From a candidate division KSB1 bacterium (GTDB lineage: Bacteria > Zhuqueibacterota > Zhuqueibacteria > Zhuqueibacterales > Zhuqueibacteraceae): a DNA stretch of 64,000 nucleotides. The translations under genes and the position numbers were made by a program. Positions 43,346-51,482 of the stretch are shown piece after piece. The notes below the pieces were generated by a model, which saw nothing but the letters and a program-made list of their open reading frames with translations, ran no database searches and was not told the origin of the DNA. How positions within the stretch are numbered: the first letter of the stretch is position 1; every line of letters begins with the position of its first letter. Location of the stretch: positions 31,770-95,769 of the forward strand of contig JAPDQB010000022.1 of assembly GCA_034506175.1 (NCBI GenBank). Direction: 5' to 3'.

Positions 43346-44239
43346 TTACTTCGCCTTCTCCGCCGAGGGATTCTGGCTCATGCGCGAGTTGAGATTGCGA
43401 TAGAAATACGTGGGATCCTGCACGCGCACGAAGCGGGTGACGTAATCGCTTTTGTGAACGATGACGTGATCGTCGTCCTGCACCGGCACTTCCAATTGGC
43501 CGTCGGCGCTGAGAATGGCTTGGTGCTCGGTGCGCACGAGAATTTTCAGCGTGGTGCCGTGTGAGAGCACGATGGCGCGTTCGATGCAAAGATGCGGGGC
43601 AATGGGCACGATCAAAATGTCTTTCAGCTCCGGCGGCAGAATCGGGCCGCCGACGGCCAACGCGTACGCGGTCGAGCCGGTGGCGGTGGCAACGATCAGG
43701 CCGTCGGCCACATACGTCGTCAACTCATCGCCATCCACCCAGGTTTTCAGCCGGATGGGCCGGGCCAAAGCGCCGCGGCTGACGACGGCTTCATTCAAGA
43801 CTTCGGCGGTGTGGAGTTTTTCTTCGCCGCGATAATGCTCGACGTGCAGCATCGTGCGCTCTTCGAGCCAGTAATCGCCGACCAGAATTCTGGCGAAGAC
43901 GCCCTTCCACTCCGTCGGCTGCACCTCGGCTAAAAATCCCAACCGGCCGAGATTGACGCCGATGACGGGCATTTTATATTTGGCGGCCATGCAGCCGCCG
44001 CGCAACATGGTGCCGTCGCCGCCCAGCACGGCAATCATGTCCTGCTCCGGAAGGCGGGCTTTTGCGGTTTCATCGGTGAGGGCCACGGCCTCGGCCTCCA
44101 CGCCCAGGCTGCGCAAGTGACGCGCAATATCGTTGGCAAACGCCGCCGCGCCTTCGACTTGCGGGTGATGATAAATTTGCATTTTTTTCGGCGGCGGCTG
44201 GCGGCGGAGCCTCAGCATTTGCGTGGCTTCAATTGCCAT
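43346..44239 (-). CDS. nadK: NAD kinase
   Basis: 297 residues from the ATG at 44239, eight bases after GGAG; the frame is open to 44281. NadK phosphorylates NAD to NADP with ATP or polyphosphate. The signature GGDGT lies at 73-77 (MIAVLGGDGTMLRGG), then GVNLGRLGFL, EVLNEAVVSRG (NE motif) and ATATGSTAYALAVGGPI. It is a housekeeping gene sandwiched between two HicBA-type loci in the oxidase region, all on one strand. Confidence 0.96.
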   Translation of the reverse strand: MAIEATQMLRLRRQPPPKKMQIYHHPQVEGAAAFANDIARHLRSLGVEAEAVALTDETAKARLPEQDMIAVLGGDGTMLRGGCMAAKYKMPVIGVNLGRLGFLAEVQPTEWKGVFARILVGDYWLEERTMLHVEHYRGEEKLHTAEVLNEAVVSRGALARPIRLKTWVDGDELTTYVADGLIVATATGSTAYALAVGGPILPPELKDILIVPIAPHLCIERAIVLSHGTTLKILVRTEHQAILSADGQLEVPVQDDDHVIVHKSDYVTRFVRVQDPTYFYRNLNSRMSQNPSAEKAK

Positions 44240-44387
44240 ATCACTTTCTCCGGATGAGTTTTCTTGGCTGGGCAAGCTCAAGACTCATCATGGCAATGGC
44301 ATTTTGAATTTCCAGTTGTTCGCATCTTACAAATTTTTAGCGAGATCGATTGCTCAATATATCTGAATATTTTATTCTTCAAGACGA

Positions 44388-44612
44388 TCAACTTTGCCAG
44401 TACCATTCCAAAAATTCTTCTCTCGTGGCTTCTGCGTCATTCAAAATTTTTTTGGTAAGACCACGGACCAGGTCTTCTCCCTTGTGATCGGGGACTGTTG
44501 CCGTGCTGCCGTCCGGATGTTTAAAAAACTTATGACTGCCTCGCTGGCGTACCATGACAAATCCCAAGCTCTCGAGAAACTCAATCATGAGCTTGGCGGT
44601 AATTTTCGGCAT
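44388..44612 (-). CDS. hicA: HicA family toxin (mRNA interferase)
   Basis: 74 residues, full-length HicA: a dsRNA-binding-like fold with GFVMVRQRGSHKFFKH, where His-27 is the catalytic residue, then DGSTATVPDHKGEDLVRGLT and KKILNDAEA. HicA cleaves mRNA. The upstream hicB (44631-44859) has a one-base frameshift, so the toxin may lack its antitoxin unless the frameshift is a sequencing error or is bypassed. It lies between ctaA and nadK. Confidence 0.92.
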   Translation of the reverse strand: MPKITAKLMIEFLESLGFVMVRQRGSHKFFKHPDGSTATVPDHKGEDLVRGLTKKILNDAEATREEFLEWYWQS

Positions 44613-44630
44613 CCTTGCCCTATTAAAGCT

Positions 44631-44859
44631 TTAAACTCCAACTTCAAATTGTTGAACGGCAACAAACTTCATCGGAATCGGCTTCTCTTCTTTTAAACAG
44701 AGTTCAATGACTTCCCGCATCCTTGCGTAAAGTGCGGTAAGTGTTTTGGCCTGCGTATAACAACTTTTTAGCGATGGGACGGTAGCCACATAATAAACCA
44801 TCCTCATCTTGCTCAATCAAAACCGTAAAGGTTGGCGATTTATATTTTGCTTTTTTCAT
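44631..44859 (-). pseudogene. HicB antitoxin with a frameshift
   Basis: From the ATG at 44859 the frame reads MKKAKYKSPTFTVLIEQDED, then GLL, then shifts near 44793 into YVATVPSLKSCYTQAKTLTA, LYARMREVIELCL and KEEKPIPMKFVAVQQFEVGV. Joined, these give a normal HicB of about 75 residues. The cause is one extra T in TTATTATG where TTATATG is expected. An internal ATG (44816) in the second frame could still make a 61-residue protein without strand 1. The start overlaps the end of ctaA by 20 bp. Confidence 0.75.
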
Positions 44860-45865
44860 TGATTATGACTCCATTCGGAATCCCCTGGCTCGTTTGCCGA
44901 AGGATGTCTCGAATTTCATCTTCAGCAGGATTTCGCACAGAAACGATTAACAAGCGATACGCCCGCAGCGCCAGCACCAAACTTGTCCCCAAAATCAGCG
45001 CGCCGGTGGCGACGTGCGCCGTGGTGATGAGCACGGCTTTTTGCGTCCAAATGGTGAAGGCGCCGAGCGTCAGTTGCGCGGTCAGCGCGCCAAGCAACAG
45101 CAGCGCCGGCCGAAACAATTTTTTCTCATGGCGGTAATGTTGGAGAATGCGAGCCGCCGTCCAAATGACGAGTAGCGTCACGATCAGCGCGCCGAGGCGA
45201 TGCGAAAAATGAATGGCGATTTTGGCGGAATCAAAGGGCGGAATCAATTTTCCAAAAGCCAGCGGGAAATCCGGAATTGCCAGGCCGGATTTGGTGTGGC
45301 GCATCACCGCGCCGAGAAGCAGTTGGATGAAAACGGCTGCGGTGGTGGCGATGGTCAAGGTTTGCAGAGCAGGGCGGTGGGCATCTTCGGCTTTCGTCGG
45401 GTCACGTTGCCACTCGCGTGAAGTGAACAGCGCCAGGCAGATGGTCAAACAAAAAAATGTCTGCGCCAGCGCGCCGTGGCTCACGGAAATCGCCGTGGGC
45501 AAAAAAAACAAAACCGTGAGGCCGCCGAGAATTCCCTGTACGATGACGGCCAGCAAAGCCAGCCAACCCAGGCGTTTCACCCAGCGGCGCGGCTCTTTCA
45601 GCCAGAGCCAAACCGCCAGAATCACCATCAACATGCCGACGACGCTGGCGACGAGGCGGTGGCCGTGTTCATACAAAATGCCGCCGACCATTTGCGACAA
45701 CGGAAACGAGAACATGAATTGGCCGTAGGTCGTCGGCCAGTCCGGCACCGCAAGGCCGGAGTCGGTACTGGTGACCAGGCCGCCGACAAAAATTAAAATA
45801 AATGTGGCTCCCACCACAAGTTTGGCGAAACGGTGCAGCCAGACATTATAATTCGTATTACGCAT
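44840..45865 (-). CDS. ctaA: Heme A synthase (COX15/CtaA family)
   Basis: 341 residues from the ATG at 45865 (MRNTNYNVWLHRFAKLVVG); the frame runs to 45976 without support. Eight spans as two pseudo-repeats. Conserved His ligands appear in YEHGHRLVAS, SVSHGALAQ, HFSHRLGAL and TTAHVATGAL, and GGLVTSTDSGLAVPDWP with TKSGLAIPDFP are the paired loop motifs. It oxidises the heme O methyl group to give heme A. It follows the subunit IV gene and its tail overlaps the broken hicB. Confidence 0.94.
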   Translation of the reverse strand: MRNTNYNVWLHRFAKLVVGATFILIFVGGLVTSTDSGLAVPDWPTTYGQFMFSFPLSQMVGGILYEHGHRLVASVVGMLMVILAVWLWLKEPRRWVKRLGWLALLAVIVQGILGGLTVLFFLPTAISVSHGALAQTFFCLTICLALFTSREWQRDPTKAEDAHRPALQTLTIATTAAVFIQLLLGAVMRHTKSGLAIPDFPLAFGKLIPPFDSAKIAIHFSHRLGALIVTLLVIWTAARILQHYRHEKKLFRPALLLLGALTAQLTLGAFTIWTQKAVLITTAHVATGALILGTSLVLALRAYRLLIVSVRNPAEDEIRDILRQTSQGIPNGVIINEKSKI

Positions 45866-45917
45866 CTGTTGACAACTGTCAAAAAAAGATAAAACGACAA
45901 AAAGATGAAAAGACGGA

Positions 45918-46283
45918 TTACTGGGCGGCATCCTGCTGGGCGTCCGCTTGGAGAGCGGCTTCTTCCTGCGGCGCATGCGCCACCGCGGTTGCAGCGGATT
46001 TGCGGTTGGTGCCGGTTAAATCTGGCAGCAGCGCGAGGATCAGCAACGTGCAGAGAATCAGCGGCGTCATCGCGATGATGCCCAGGGTGCGTTTCTCAAA
46101 TTTGAGGTGCATAAAATACATGCCGACCAGAGCCGCCTTGGCCAGGGCGAGAATGATCAGCATCGCGCCCATCACCAGCAACGGCAAAAATCTCATATAA
46201 GCGACACCGATCTCCACAGCAGTCAGCACCGCCAATGAATAAAACACCGCCATGTAATTCGGTTCTTGATGTGTTACCGACAT
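45918..46283 (-). CDS. Cytochrome c oxidase subunit IV (CoxD-like)
   Basis: 121 residues from the ATG at 46283, six bases after AGGAG. Three spans in the pattern of the bacterial subunit IV (COX4_pro) family: YMAVFYSLAVLTAVEIGVAY, LLVMGAMLIILALAKAALVG and MYFMHLKFEKRTLG. The C-terminal 35 residues are Ala/Gln-rich and hydrophilic. It follows the subunit III gene by 16 bp. It is a small structural subunit with no redox centre. Confidence 0.92.
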   Translation of the reverse strand: MSVTHQEPNYMAVFYSLAVLTAVEIGVAYMRFLPLLVMGAMLIILALAKAALVGMYFMHLKFEKRTLGIIAMTPLILCTLLILALLPDLTGTNRKSAATAVAHAPQEEAALQADAQQDAAQ

Positions 46284-46299
46284 GAGTCGCTCCTGCAAA

Positions 46300-46932
46300 T
46301 TAATAGGGGTTGGGAATCAAATAAATAAAGGTGAACACCAAAATCCAGATCAGATCGACAAAGTGCCAGTACAGGCCGGCAATTTCAACGCCGTTAAAAT
46401 TTTCTGCGGAGTATTTGCCGCGGGCGCCATTCATCACGATGATGAGCAGATAGATCACGCCGCCGGTGACGTGCGCGCCGTGAAAGCCGGTGATGGCGTA
46501 AAACGTTGCGCCGAAAAGACTGGGCTGACCGTTAAACGTTGTGAAGAGAACCTTGTGCTCTCCCGTCATCAAGTGCGTCCATTCATAGGCTTGCAAGCCC
46601 AGGAAAATGGCGCCGCCGAGGGCTGTCAACAAAAGATAGTTGCGCATGCCTTTACGATTACCGTGTTTGATCGCCGACAGGCCTTTAACCATGGTAACGC
46701 TGCTGCAAATGAGCAAAAAGGTCATGAAAGCCGTGAGATTGATGCCGAGCACTTGGGTGGGATCAGGCCAATCCAAGCTGCCGGCGCGCAGGGCGCCGTA
46801 ACCGGCCAGCAGCGAGCCGAAGGTCATGGCGTCGCCGGCGAGGAAAATCCACATGCCGAGCTTTCCCCAGCTTTCCGGGGTCAACGGCGATTCTGCCGGT
46901 TCGACGGCGTGCATTGTGGTGGCGTGACTCAA
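46300..46932 (-). CDS. Cytochrome c oxidase subunit III (copy next to subunit IV)
   Basis: 210 residues, five or six spans, start at 46932 behind AGGAGGAGCC. Family pattern: WGKLGMWIFLAGDAMTFGSL, FLGLQAYEWTHLM, FYAITGFHGAHVTGGVIYLL and AGLYWHFVDLIWILVFTFIY. Subunit III supports the proton-uptake pathway of subunit I. A second, different subunit III gene is at 47839. The two share the same conserved His/Glu positions but little else, so they are old paralogues. Confidence 0.94.
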   Translation of the reverse strand: MSHATTMHAVEPAESPLTPESWGKLGMWIFLAGDAMTFGSLLAGYGALRAGSLDWPDPTQVLGINLTAFMTFLLICSSVTMVKGLSAIKHGNRKGMRNYLLLTALGGAIFLGLQAYEWTHLMTGEHKVLFTTFNGQPSLFGATFYAITGFHGAHVTGGVIYLLIIVMNGARGKYSAENFNGVEIAGLYWHFVDLIWILVFTFIYLIPNPY

Positions 46933-46996
46933 TTTGGCTCCTCCTTTAGTTAAATGTGTTACGATTCACTGAATTGCCTCGAAGTTAATGACAAAA

Positions 46997-47269
46997 TCAT
47001 TCTCTTTTCTGCGGCGTTGCTTCGTTCGCCTCATGAACTTGCCGAATGGTTTTCTTCTGCGCGCGCCAATGGGCATAAAACAAACCACCCGCAATCGCGC
47101 CGGCAACGGCAAACGGCATCGCCATCATGAACAACACGCTGGGGTTGAACGCGCGACCCAACTGGTCGGTCAGTGCCGCGTTACAACCCGGGCAGGCGAA
47201 TGACGCGGTTGGGTTAATGAAGATGATGGCGGCGAGAAGTACAACGGCAAAAATATTTCTCTTCAACAT
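46997..47269 (-). CDS. Small exported membrane protein with CPGC motif
   Basis: 90 residues. A signal peptide (about 1-25, ending ASFA) is followed at once by CPGCNAALTDQLG, then a second membrane span (about 44-67, VLFMMAMPFAVAGAIAGGLF) and a basic tail. The CPGC pair placed right outside the membrane could bind a metal or act in thiol chemistry during copper-centre assembly, which is inferred from position in the oxidase operon. Similar small proteins occur next to caa3 oxidase genes; I do not know a name. Confidence 0.78.
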   Translation of the reverse strand: MLKRNIFAVVLLAAIIFINPTASFACPGCNAALTDQLGRAFNPSVLFMMAMPFAVAGAIAGGLFYAHWRAQKKTIRQVHEANEATPQKRE

Positions 47270-47283
47270 TTGTTTTTTTAATT

Positions 47284-47616
47284 CTACGCTGTGATAATGT
47301 CGATGATTTTTGTGATTACTTCTTGCGTCTTCGTCGGATTTAATGATCCAGCACGATACAAAATGATATTCGAATCGCCTGTAAAAAGGCGATTGGGGCG
47401 AATGTTGCTGTCGTGGCTCAACTTTCCGGTGACAAAATCAGATTGTGTCAGAGATCTTGCGTAATCATCAAAAACGGTTTGGCTCGTAATTTGACACAAA
47501 AGCACATCCTCACCTGTGAGCGCAGCAACAACGAGAGCCGGTCGTTTCTTTGATGCGCTCAAATCTGAAAATGGAAAAGGAGCGACAACAACATCGCCTT
47601 TTACAAATCTGCCCAT
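47284..47616 (-). CDS. MazF/PemK-family toxin
   Basis: 110 residues with the MazF fold: FVKGDVVVAPFPFSDLSASK, then KRPALVVAALTGEDVLLCQI, TSQ and NIRPNRLFTGD, ending in a helix KTQEVITKIIDIIT. MazF toxins are sequence-specific mRNA interferases. It overlaps its antitoxin by 16 bp and interrupts the oxidase operon between coxC and the CPGC gene, in the sense direction and with a gap of only 14 bp to the next gene. Confidence 0.9.
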   Translation of the reverse strand: MGRFVKGDVVVAPFPFSDLSASKKRPALVVAALTGEDVLLCQITSQTVFDDYARSLTQSDFVTGKLSHDSNIRPNRLFTGDSNIILYRAGSLNPTKTQEVITKIIDIITA

Positions 47617-47825
47617 GCTTCATCCTCTTCTGGCCGATCCCAATCACGCCGTAGAACCGCTTCGGATGCCAACATCGTTTGGAAAGCATCTGAGTAAGGA
47701 GCGGTTAGATCGTTTTCCTGTTCTCTTTTAGTTAAAAAAGAGACAAAATCAAAAACAACCGCGAGTTTTTCCATTGGCAGCTTTTGCAGGCGCTCGACAA
47801 TTTGTGGAATTGTAATAGCTTGCAT
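47601..47825 (-). CDS. Antitoxin of the MazF-type toxin
   Basis: 74 residues. The start (MQAITIPQIVERLQKLPMEK, then LAVVFDFVSFLTKRE) is typical of the small DUF2281-like antitoxins paired with MazF or PIN toxins; the C-terminal half (EAVLRRDWDRPEEDEAW) is acidic and would cover the toxin. It begins 13 bp after the subunit III stop, with AAGGAGAAG as ribosome binding site. Its overlap with mazF shows the two are one module. Confidence 0.85.
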   Translation of the reverse strand: MQAITIPQIVERLQKLPMEKLAVVFDFVSFLTKREQENDLTAPYSDAFQTMLASEAVLRRDWDRPEEDEAWADL

Positions 47826-47838
47826 GGAAACTTCTCCT

Positions 47839-48537
47839 TTACTTCAAATAAACCAGCCCGTACAACACCGGCCACAGCGCGACGACGAGGAACCAGTACA
47901 TGCCAGCCAGCTTGATGCCGGCGTGTTTTTTGGCGGTGAAATAATTTTTCTTTAACAACGCCAGAACCGCCAACAGCCAAATCACCGCGCCGAGGACGTG
48001 AAGGGCGTGACAGCCGATGAGGGTGTAGAAGATCGCGCCGTACACGCTCGATTTCATGGTGAGGCCGAAGCCAATCAGTTTCATCCATTCGTAACCTTGT
48101 ACGAGCAGAAAGATCACGCCGAGCAGGGCCGTCACCTTCAAGCCATTGAGCAGCCGGCGGCGATTCCAATCGTCGAGCTGGCGCCACGTGCGCCACATCG
48201 AGAAACCGCTGACCAACAAAATGAGCGTATTGACACCGGTCACCGCGACCGGCAGGCGCGGCTGTCCGACCGGCGGCCAATCCATCGCGCCAAAGCGGAA
48301 AACCACGAAGGCGCCGATGAGTCCGGCGAAGAACATCACATCCGCGCCGATGAACAGCAGCATCGCCAGATAGACGTTGCCCACCGGCGCCCGTGATCCA
48401 TCGCCGCGGCCGTTGCCGTCGCCGGGATCGTCAAACGGCTCGTGCGAGAACGGCGGCGGCCCCTGGCTCAGATTTTTTTTCGGCGCAATGCTGTCAACAC
48501 CACGCCCGACTTCCGCGTCGAAGATTTCTGCTGCCAA
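47839..48537 (-). CDS. coxC: Cytochrome c oxidase subunit III
   Basis: 232 residues, five spans after a soluble N-terminus of about 50 residues rich in Gly/Asp/Pro. Pattern: NVYLAMLLFIGADVMFFAGL, FLLVQGYEWMKLIGFGLTMK, YGAIFYTLIGCHALHVLGAV and LAGMYWFLVVALWPVLYGLV, as in heme-copper oxidase subunit III. It follows the 36-residue peptide and coxA. The toxin-antitoxin pair immediately behind it separates it from the rest of the operon. Confidence 0.94.
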   Translation of the reverse strand: MAAEIFDAEVGRGVDSIAPKKNLSQGPPPFSHEPFDDPGDGNGRGDGSRAPVGNVYLAMLLFIGADVMFFAGLIGAFVVFRFGAMDWPPVGQPRLPVAVTGVNTLILLVSGFSMWRTWRQLDDWNRRRLLNGLKVTALLGVIFLLVQGYEWMKLIGFGLTMKSSVYGAIFYTLIGCHALHVLGAVIWLLAVLALLKKNYFTAKKHAGIKLAGMYWFLVVALWPVLYGLVYLK

Positions 48538-48566
48538 AACTCACCAACCCGAAAAAGTTGGGATCA

Positions 48567-48655
48567 AAAGAATGATTCAAGGCATCCGAATTTTCCGAAT
48601 CGCCCGGATGAATGCGCTTTGTCAACTCGGCAAATCAGAATACCACTAAAAAATT
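48567..48655 (+). repeat. Dispersed repeat also forming the DUF2784 tail
   Basis: GCATCCGAATTTTCCGAATC, then GCCCGGAT, and at the end GGCAAATCAGAATACCACTA, then AAAA. The same parts, in the same order, stand at about 19360-19438 where they encode the last 27 residues of the DUF2784 protein. Here they are intergenic, between coxC and the 36-residue gene. Confidence 0.65.
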
Positions 48656-48659
48656 CAGG

Positions 48660-48770
48660 CTAATTTTTTACCAGCACGGTAATCACCGTGATGATCACCA
48701 GCGTCACGAGAACGCCGAGCAGGATCATCAAAGTGCGGCGGTTTTGAAGCTGTCGTCTTGCTTCTTCCAT
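48660..48770 (-). CDS. 36-residue single-span membrane protein in the cox operon
   Basis: Minus strand, ATG at 48770 to TAG at 48660: MEEARRQLQNRRTLMILLGV, then LVTLVIITVITVLVKN. A charged N-terminus with five Arg is followed by one 20-residue span and a Lys-Asn end. Small single-span subunits of this kind (CcoQ- or caa3 small-subunit-like) are often encoded between oxidase genes, so this is probably a real accessory peptide. It lies between coxA and coxC in the sense direction. The sequence before the ATG (GATTGATCAACTTT) lacks a strong ribosome binding site. Confidence 0.7.
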   Translation of the reverse strand: MEEARRQLQNRRTLMILLGVLVTLVIITVITVLVKN

Positions 48771-48867
48771 AAAGTTGATCAATCAAGCCACGCATGCTCC
48801 TACTCTTTCTGCTGCGCACTTTTAAAATTTCCAAAGTCGCGTGAGAGCACGAGAAAGAGTGGTAGAA

Positions 48868-50718
48868 TTAGTGACGCCCATCCCCACTCACTGCAGTTGT
48901 CGCCAGCTTTTTCGTCTGTGGCAGCCAATCTTCCTCGACTTCCGGCGCGCTGTATTCATACGGGCCACGGTACACCGTTGGCAGCGCCGCAAAGTTGCCG
49001 TGCGGAATCGGATAAATCGCCGTCCACTCCAGGGTGTTGGCATGCCAGGGGTTGTCCTCCGCTTTTCGGCCGCGTTTCAGGCTGTAAAGAACATTGAAGA
49101 GAAAGAGCAACTGGGTGAATCCGAGCACGAAGGCGCTGATCGAGATAAATTCGTTCATGCCCTGAAAATCCTTGAGAAATTCATATTGCATCGGATTGTA
49201 AATGCGCCGCATGTGGCCGCCGACCCCGAGAATGTGCATCGGGAAGAAGGTGCAATTGAACGCGATAAAGGTGAGCCAAAAATGAATCTTGTTGAGCGTC
49301 TCGTTCATCATCCGGCCGAACATTTTGGGAAACCAGTAAACGATGCCGCCGAAAATCGCGAACACGCTGCCGCCGAACACCACATAGTGAATGTGTGCGA
49401 CGATGTAATACGTGTCGTGAATGAAAATATCGACCGGCGACGAGGCCATGTAGATGCCGGAAAGGCCGCCAATGACGAACATCGAGACGAAAGCCAGCGC
49501 GTGCAGCATCGGCGTGGTGAAGCGAAGGTTGCCGCCCCACAGGGTGCCCAGCCAGTTGAAGGTTTTGATTGCCGAGGGCACTGCAATCAACATCGTTGAG
49601 ACCATGAACGTGAATCCCAGCGTCGGATTCATGCCGCTTTGAAACATGTGATGGCCCCAGACGATCCAGCCGAGAAAGGCAATCGCCACCATCGCCCAAA
49701 CCATCGCTTTGTAACCAAAAATCGGCTTGCGGCTGAAAACCGGTAAAAGCTCCGAGGCGATGCCCATGCCTGGCAAAATGAGAATGTACACCTCCGGATG
49801 GCCGAAGAACCAAAAGAGATGCTGCCAGAGCAGAACCTCGCCGCCACCGGCGGGATTGAAGAAATTCGTTCCGGCCATGCGATCGAACAGCAGCATGGCG
49901 AGCGCGGCGGTCAAAACCGGCAGCGCCAAGAGCAGCAAGATCGCGACGATGAAAAGCGACCACACCACCAGCGGCATGCGAAAGAGCGTCATCCCCGGGG
50001 CGCGCATGTTGATGATCGTGGTGATGTAATTGATCGAGCCCATCAAGGAGGAAATGCCGAGAACGATCAAGCTGAGACACCACCAGTTCTGGCCCCAATC
50101 CACGCCGGTCCATTGCGGATCAGCCGAAAGCGGGGCGTAGGAGGTCCAGCCGGCGGCCGCGTGCCCGCCCGGCACAAAAAACCCGATAAGCATCATCACG
50201 CCGGCAATGACCGCGACCCAAAACGACAGCATGTTGAGCGTTGGGAACGCCATGTCACGGGTGCCGATCATCAGCGGGATGAGGAAGTTGCCGAAACAGC
50301 CGACGAGAATCGGCATGACCACGAAGAAAATCATGATGGTGGCGTGCATGGTGAACACCGCGTTGTAAAACGCCGGGGTGATCACACCCTGCGGCAGGTT
50401 CCGCGCCAGCCAGTTCTGTTCCTTCTCGTCTTTCGAGAGCCATTCCATCCAGGTCATGTCCCACGACGAGGTGGTGTCGGGATCGCCGGTTTCGACGAAT
50501 TGTTTGGACGCGCCGATCAGCGGCAGCGGTTTTTCCGGATAGGCCAGTTGCCACCGAATCAACAACGCCAGGCCGCCGCCGAGCAGCAACATCATCAAGC
50601 CGAGAATCAAAAACTGCTTGCCGATCATTTTGTGATCGGTGGAGAAAATGTATTTGCGAATAAAACTTTCATGATGCGCATGCGCTTCATGCTTTTGGGT
50701 TGCTGTTGCTTCGCTCAT
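48868..50718 (-). CDS. coxA: Cytochrome c oxidase subunit I
   Basis: 616 residues from the ATG at 50718, behind GGAAGGAACC; the frame is open to 50805. About 12-14 spans. Heme-copper signatures: MHATIMIFFVVMPILVGCFG (heme a His), FWFFGHPEVYILILPGMG (CuB His, Tyr cross-link and Glu of the D-channel, so type A1), WGHHMFQSG (two CuB His) and HDTYYIVAHIHYVVFGG (heme a3 and heme a His). It is the catalytic subunit that reduces oxygen and pumps protons. It follows coxB by 17 bp. Confidence 0.97.
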   Translation of the reverse strand: MSEATATQKHEAHAHHESFIRKYIFSTDHKMIGKQFLILGLMMLLLGGGLALLIRWQLAYPEKPLPLIGASKQFVETGDPDTTSSWDMTWMEWLSKDEKEQNWLARNLPQGVITPAFYNAVFTMHATIMIFFVVMPILVGCFGNFLIPLMIGTRDMAFPTLNMLSFWVAVIAGVMMLIGFFVPGGHAAAGWTSYAPLSADPQWTGVDWGQNWWCLSLIVLGISSLMGSINYITTIINMRAPGMTLFRMPLVVWSLFIVAILLLLALPVLTAALAMLLFDRMAGTNFFNPAGGGEVLLWQHLFWFFGHPEVYILILPGMGIASELLPVFSRKPIFGYKAMVWAMVAIAFLGWIVWGHHMFQSGMNPTLGFTFMVSTMLIAVPSAIKTFNWLGTLWGGNLRFTTPMLHALAFVSMFVIGGLSGIYMASSPVDIFIHDTYYIVAHIHYVVFGGSVFAIFGGIVYWFPKMFGRMMNETLNKIHFWLTFIAFNCTFFPMHILGVGGHMRRIYNPMQYEFLKDFQGMNEFISISAFVLGFTQLLFLFNVLYSLKRGRKAEDNPWHANTLEWTAIYPIPHGNFAALPTVYRGPYEYSAPEVEEDWLPQTKKLATTAVSGDGRH

Positions 50719-50735
50719 GGTTCCTTCCGCCTCGT

Positions 50736-51464
50736 TTACTGTTGTTGGGGAATTTCGACATTTGCGCCATCCGCCGCAGCCGGCGGCCACTTCTCGTTCT
50801 TCCACGCTTCATAGTCTTCCGGGGTGTGCACATACAAATGCCCGAGCATGCCGGAATGGCCAAAGCCACACAACTCGGCGCAGGGAATTTCGTACTTGCC
50901 CGGTTGGGTGATCTCAAACCAGGCCGAAATCGTGTGCCCCGGCACCGCGTCTTGCTTGATGCGCGCCTGTGGTATGAAAAAGCTGTGAATGACGTCCTTC
51001 GATTTCAAAATCACCCGCACGACGGTGTTCACCGGCACGTGCACCTCATTATCGACTTGATAATCGTCGAGCGTGCCGGCAGCCGAATCCGCCGCTGTGT
51101 CAAACTCGCCGTCAGGGCCGGGATAGAGAATTTCCCAATTGAACTGCTTGCCGGTCACCTGCACGGTCGCCATGTTTTGCGTCATCGGCGTTTGCTGCTT
51201 GATGCGGCCCCACAGTGGCTTGCTCACCACCGCCAGGATCAGCATCGCCGCAAACGTTGCCGTCGTCCACACGATCTCCAGTGTCGTGTTGCCGTGCGTG
51301 TAAATCGCCCGCCGACCCTCCTTGAAGCGGTATTTGATCATGAAAAAGATCATCGCGCCGGCGACCAAAAAGAACACCGCCGCTGTGATGTAATAAATCA
51401 CGTAAAAAAAGTAATCAATCTCACCGCCGTAGGTCGATACGTTCGGTGGCAGCCAATCAAGCAT
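50736..51464 (-). CDS. coxB: Cytochrome c oxidase subunit II
   Basis: 242 residues. Two N-terminal spans (about 18-43 and 63-80) form the hairpin, then a cupredoxin domain with the complete CuA site: His-160 (DVIHSFF), Cys-195, Cys-199, His-203 and Met-206 in CAELCGFGHSGM. No heme c motif CxxCH follows, so this is an aa3-type rather than a caa3-type subunit II. Electrons from cytochrome c enter here. The protein is not lipidated. It follows the cupredoxin-like lipoprotein gene. Confidence 0.97.
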   Translation of the reverse strand: MLDWLPPNVSTYGGEIDYFFYVIYYITAAVFFLVAGAMIFFMIKYRFKEGRRAIYTHGNTTLEIVWTTATFAAMLILAVVSKPLWGRIKQQTPMTQNMATVQVTGKQFNWEILYPGPDGEFDTAADSAAGTLDDYQVDNEVHVPVNTVVRVILKSKDVIHSFFIPQARIKQDAVPGHTISAWFEITQPGKYEIPCAELCGFGHSGMLGHLYVHTPEDYEAWKNEKWPPAAADGANVEIPQQQ

Positions 51465-51482
51465 AGATGTTCTCCTTCCTCG

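Noticed and set aside
46300..48537. Two subunit III genes taken as a duplication artefact
   Set aside because: They are clearly different in sequence and both complete; two subunit III paralogues are not rare in such operons.
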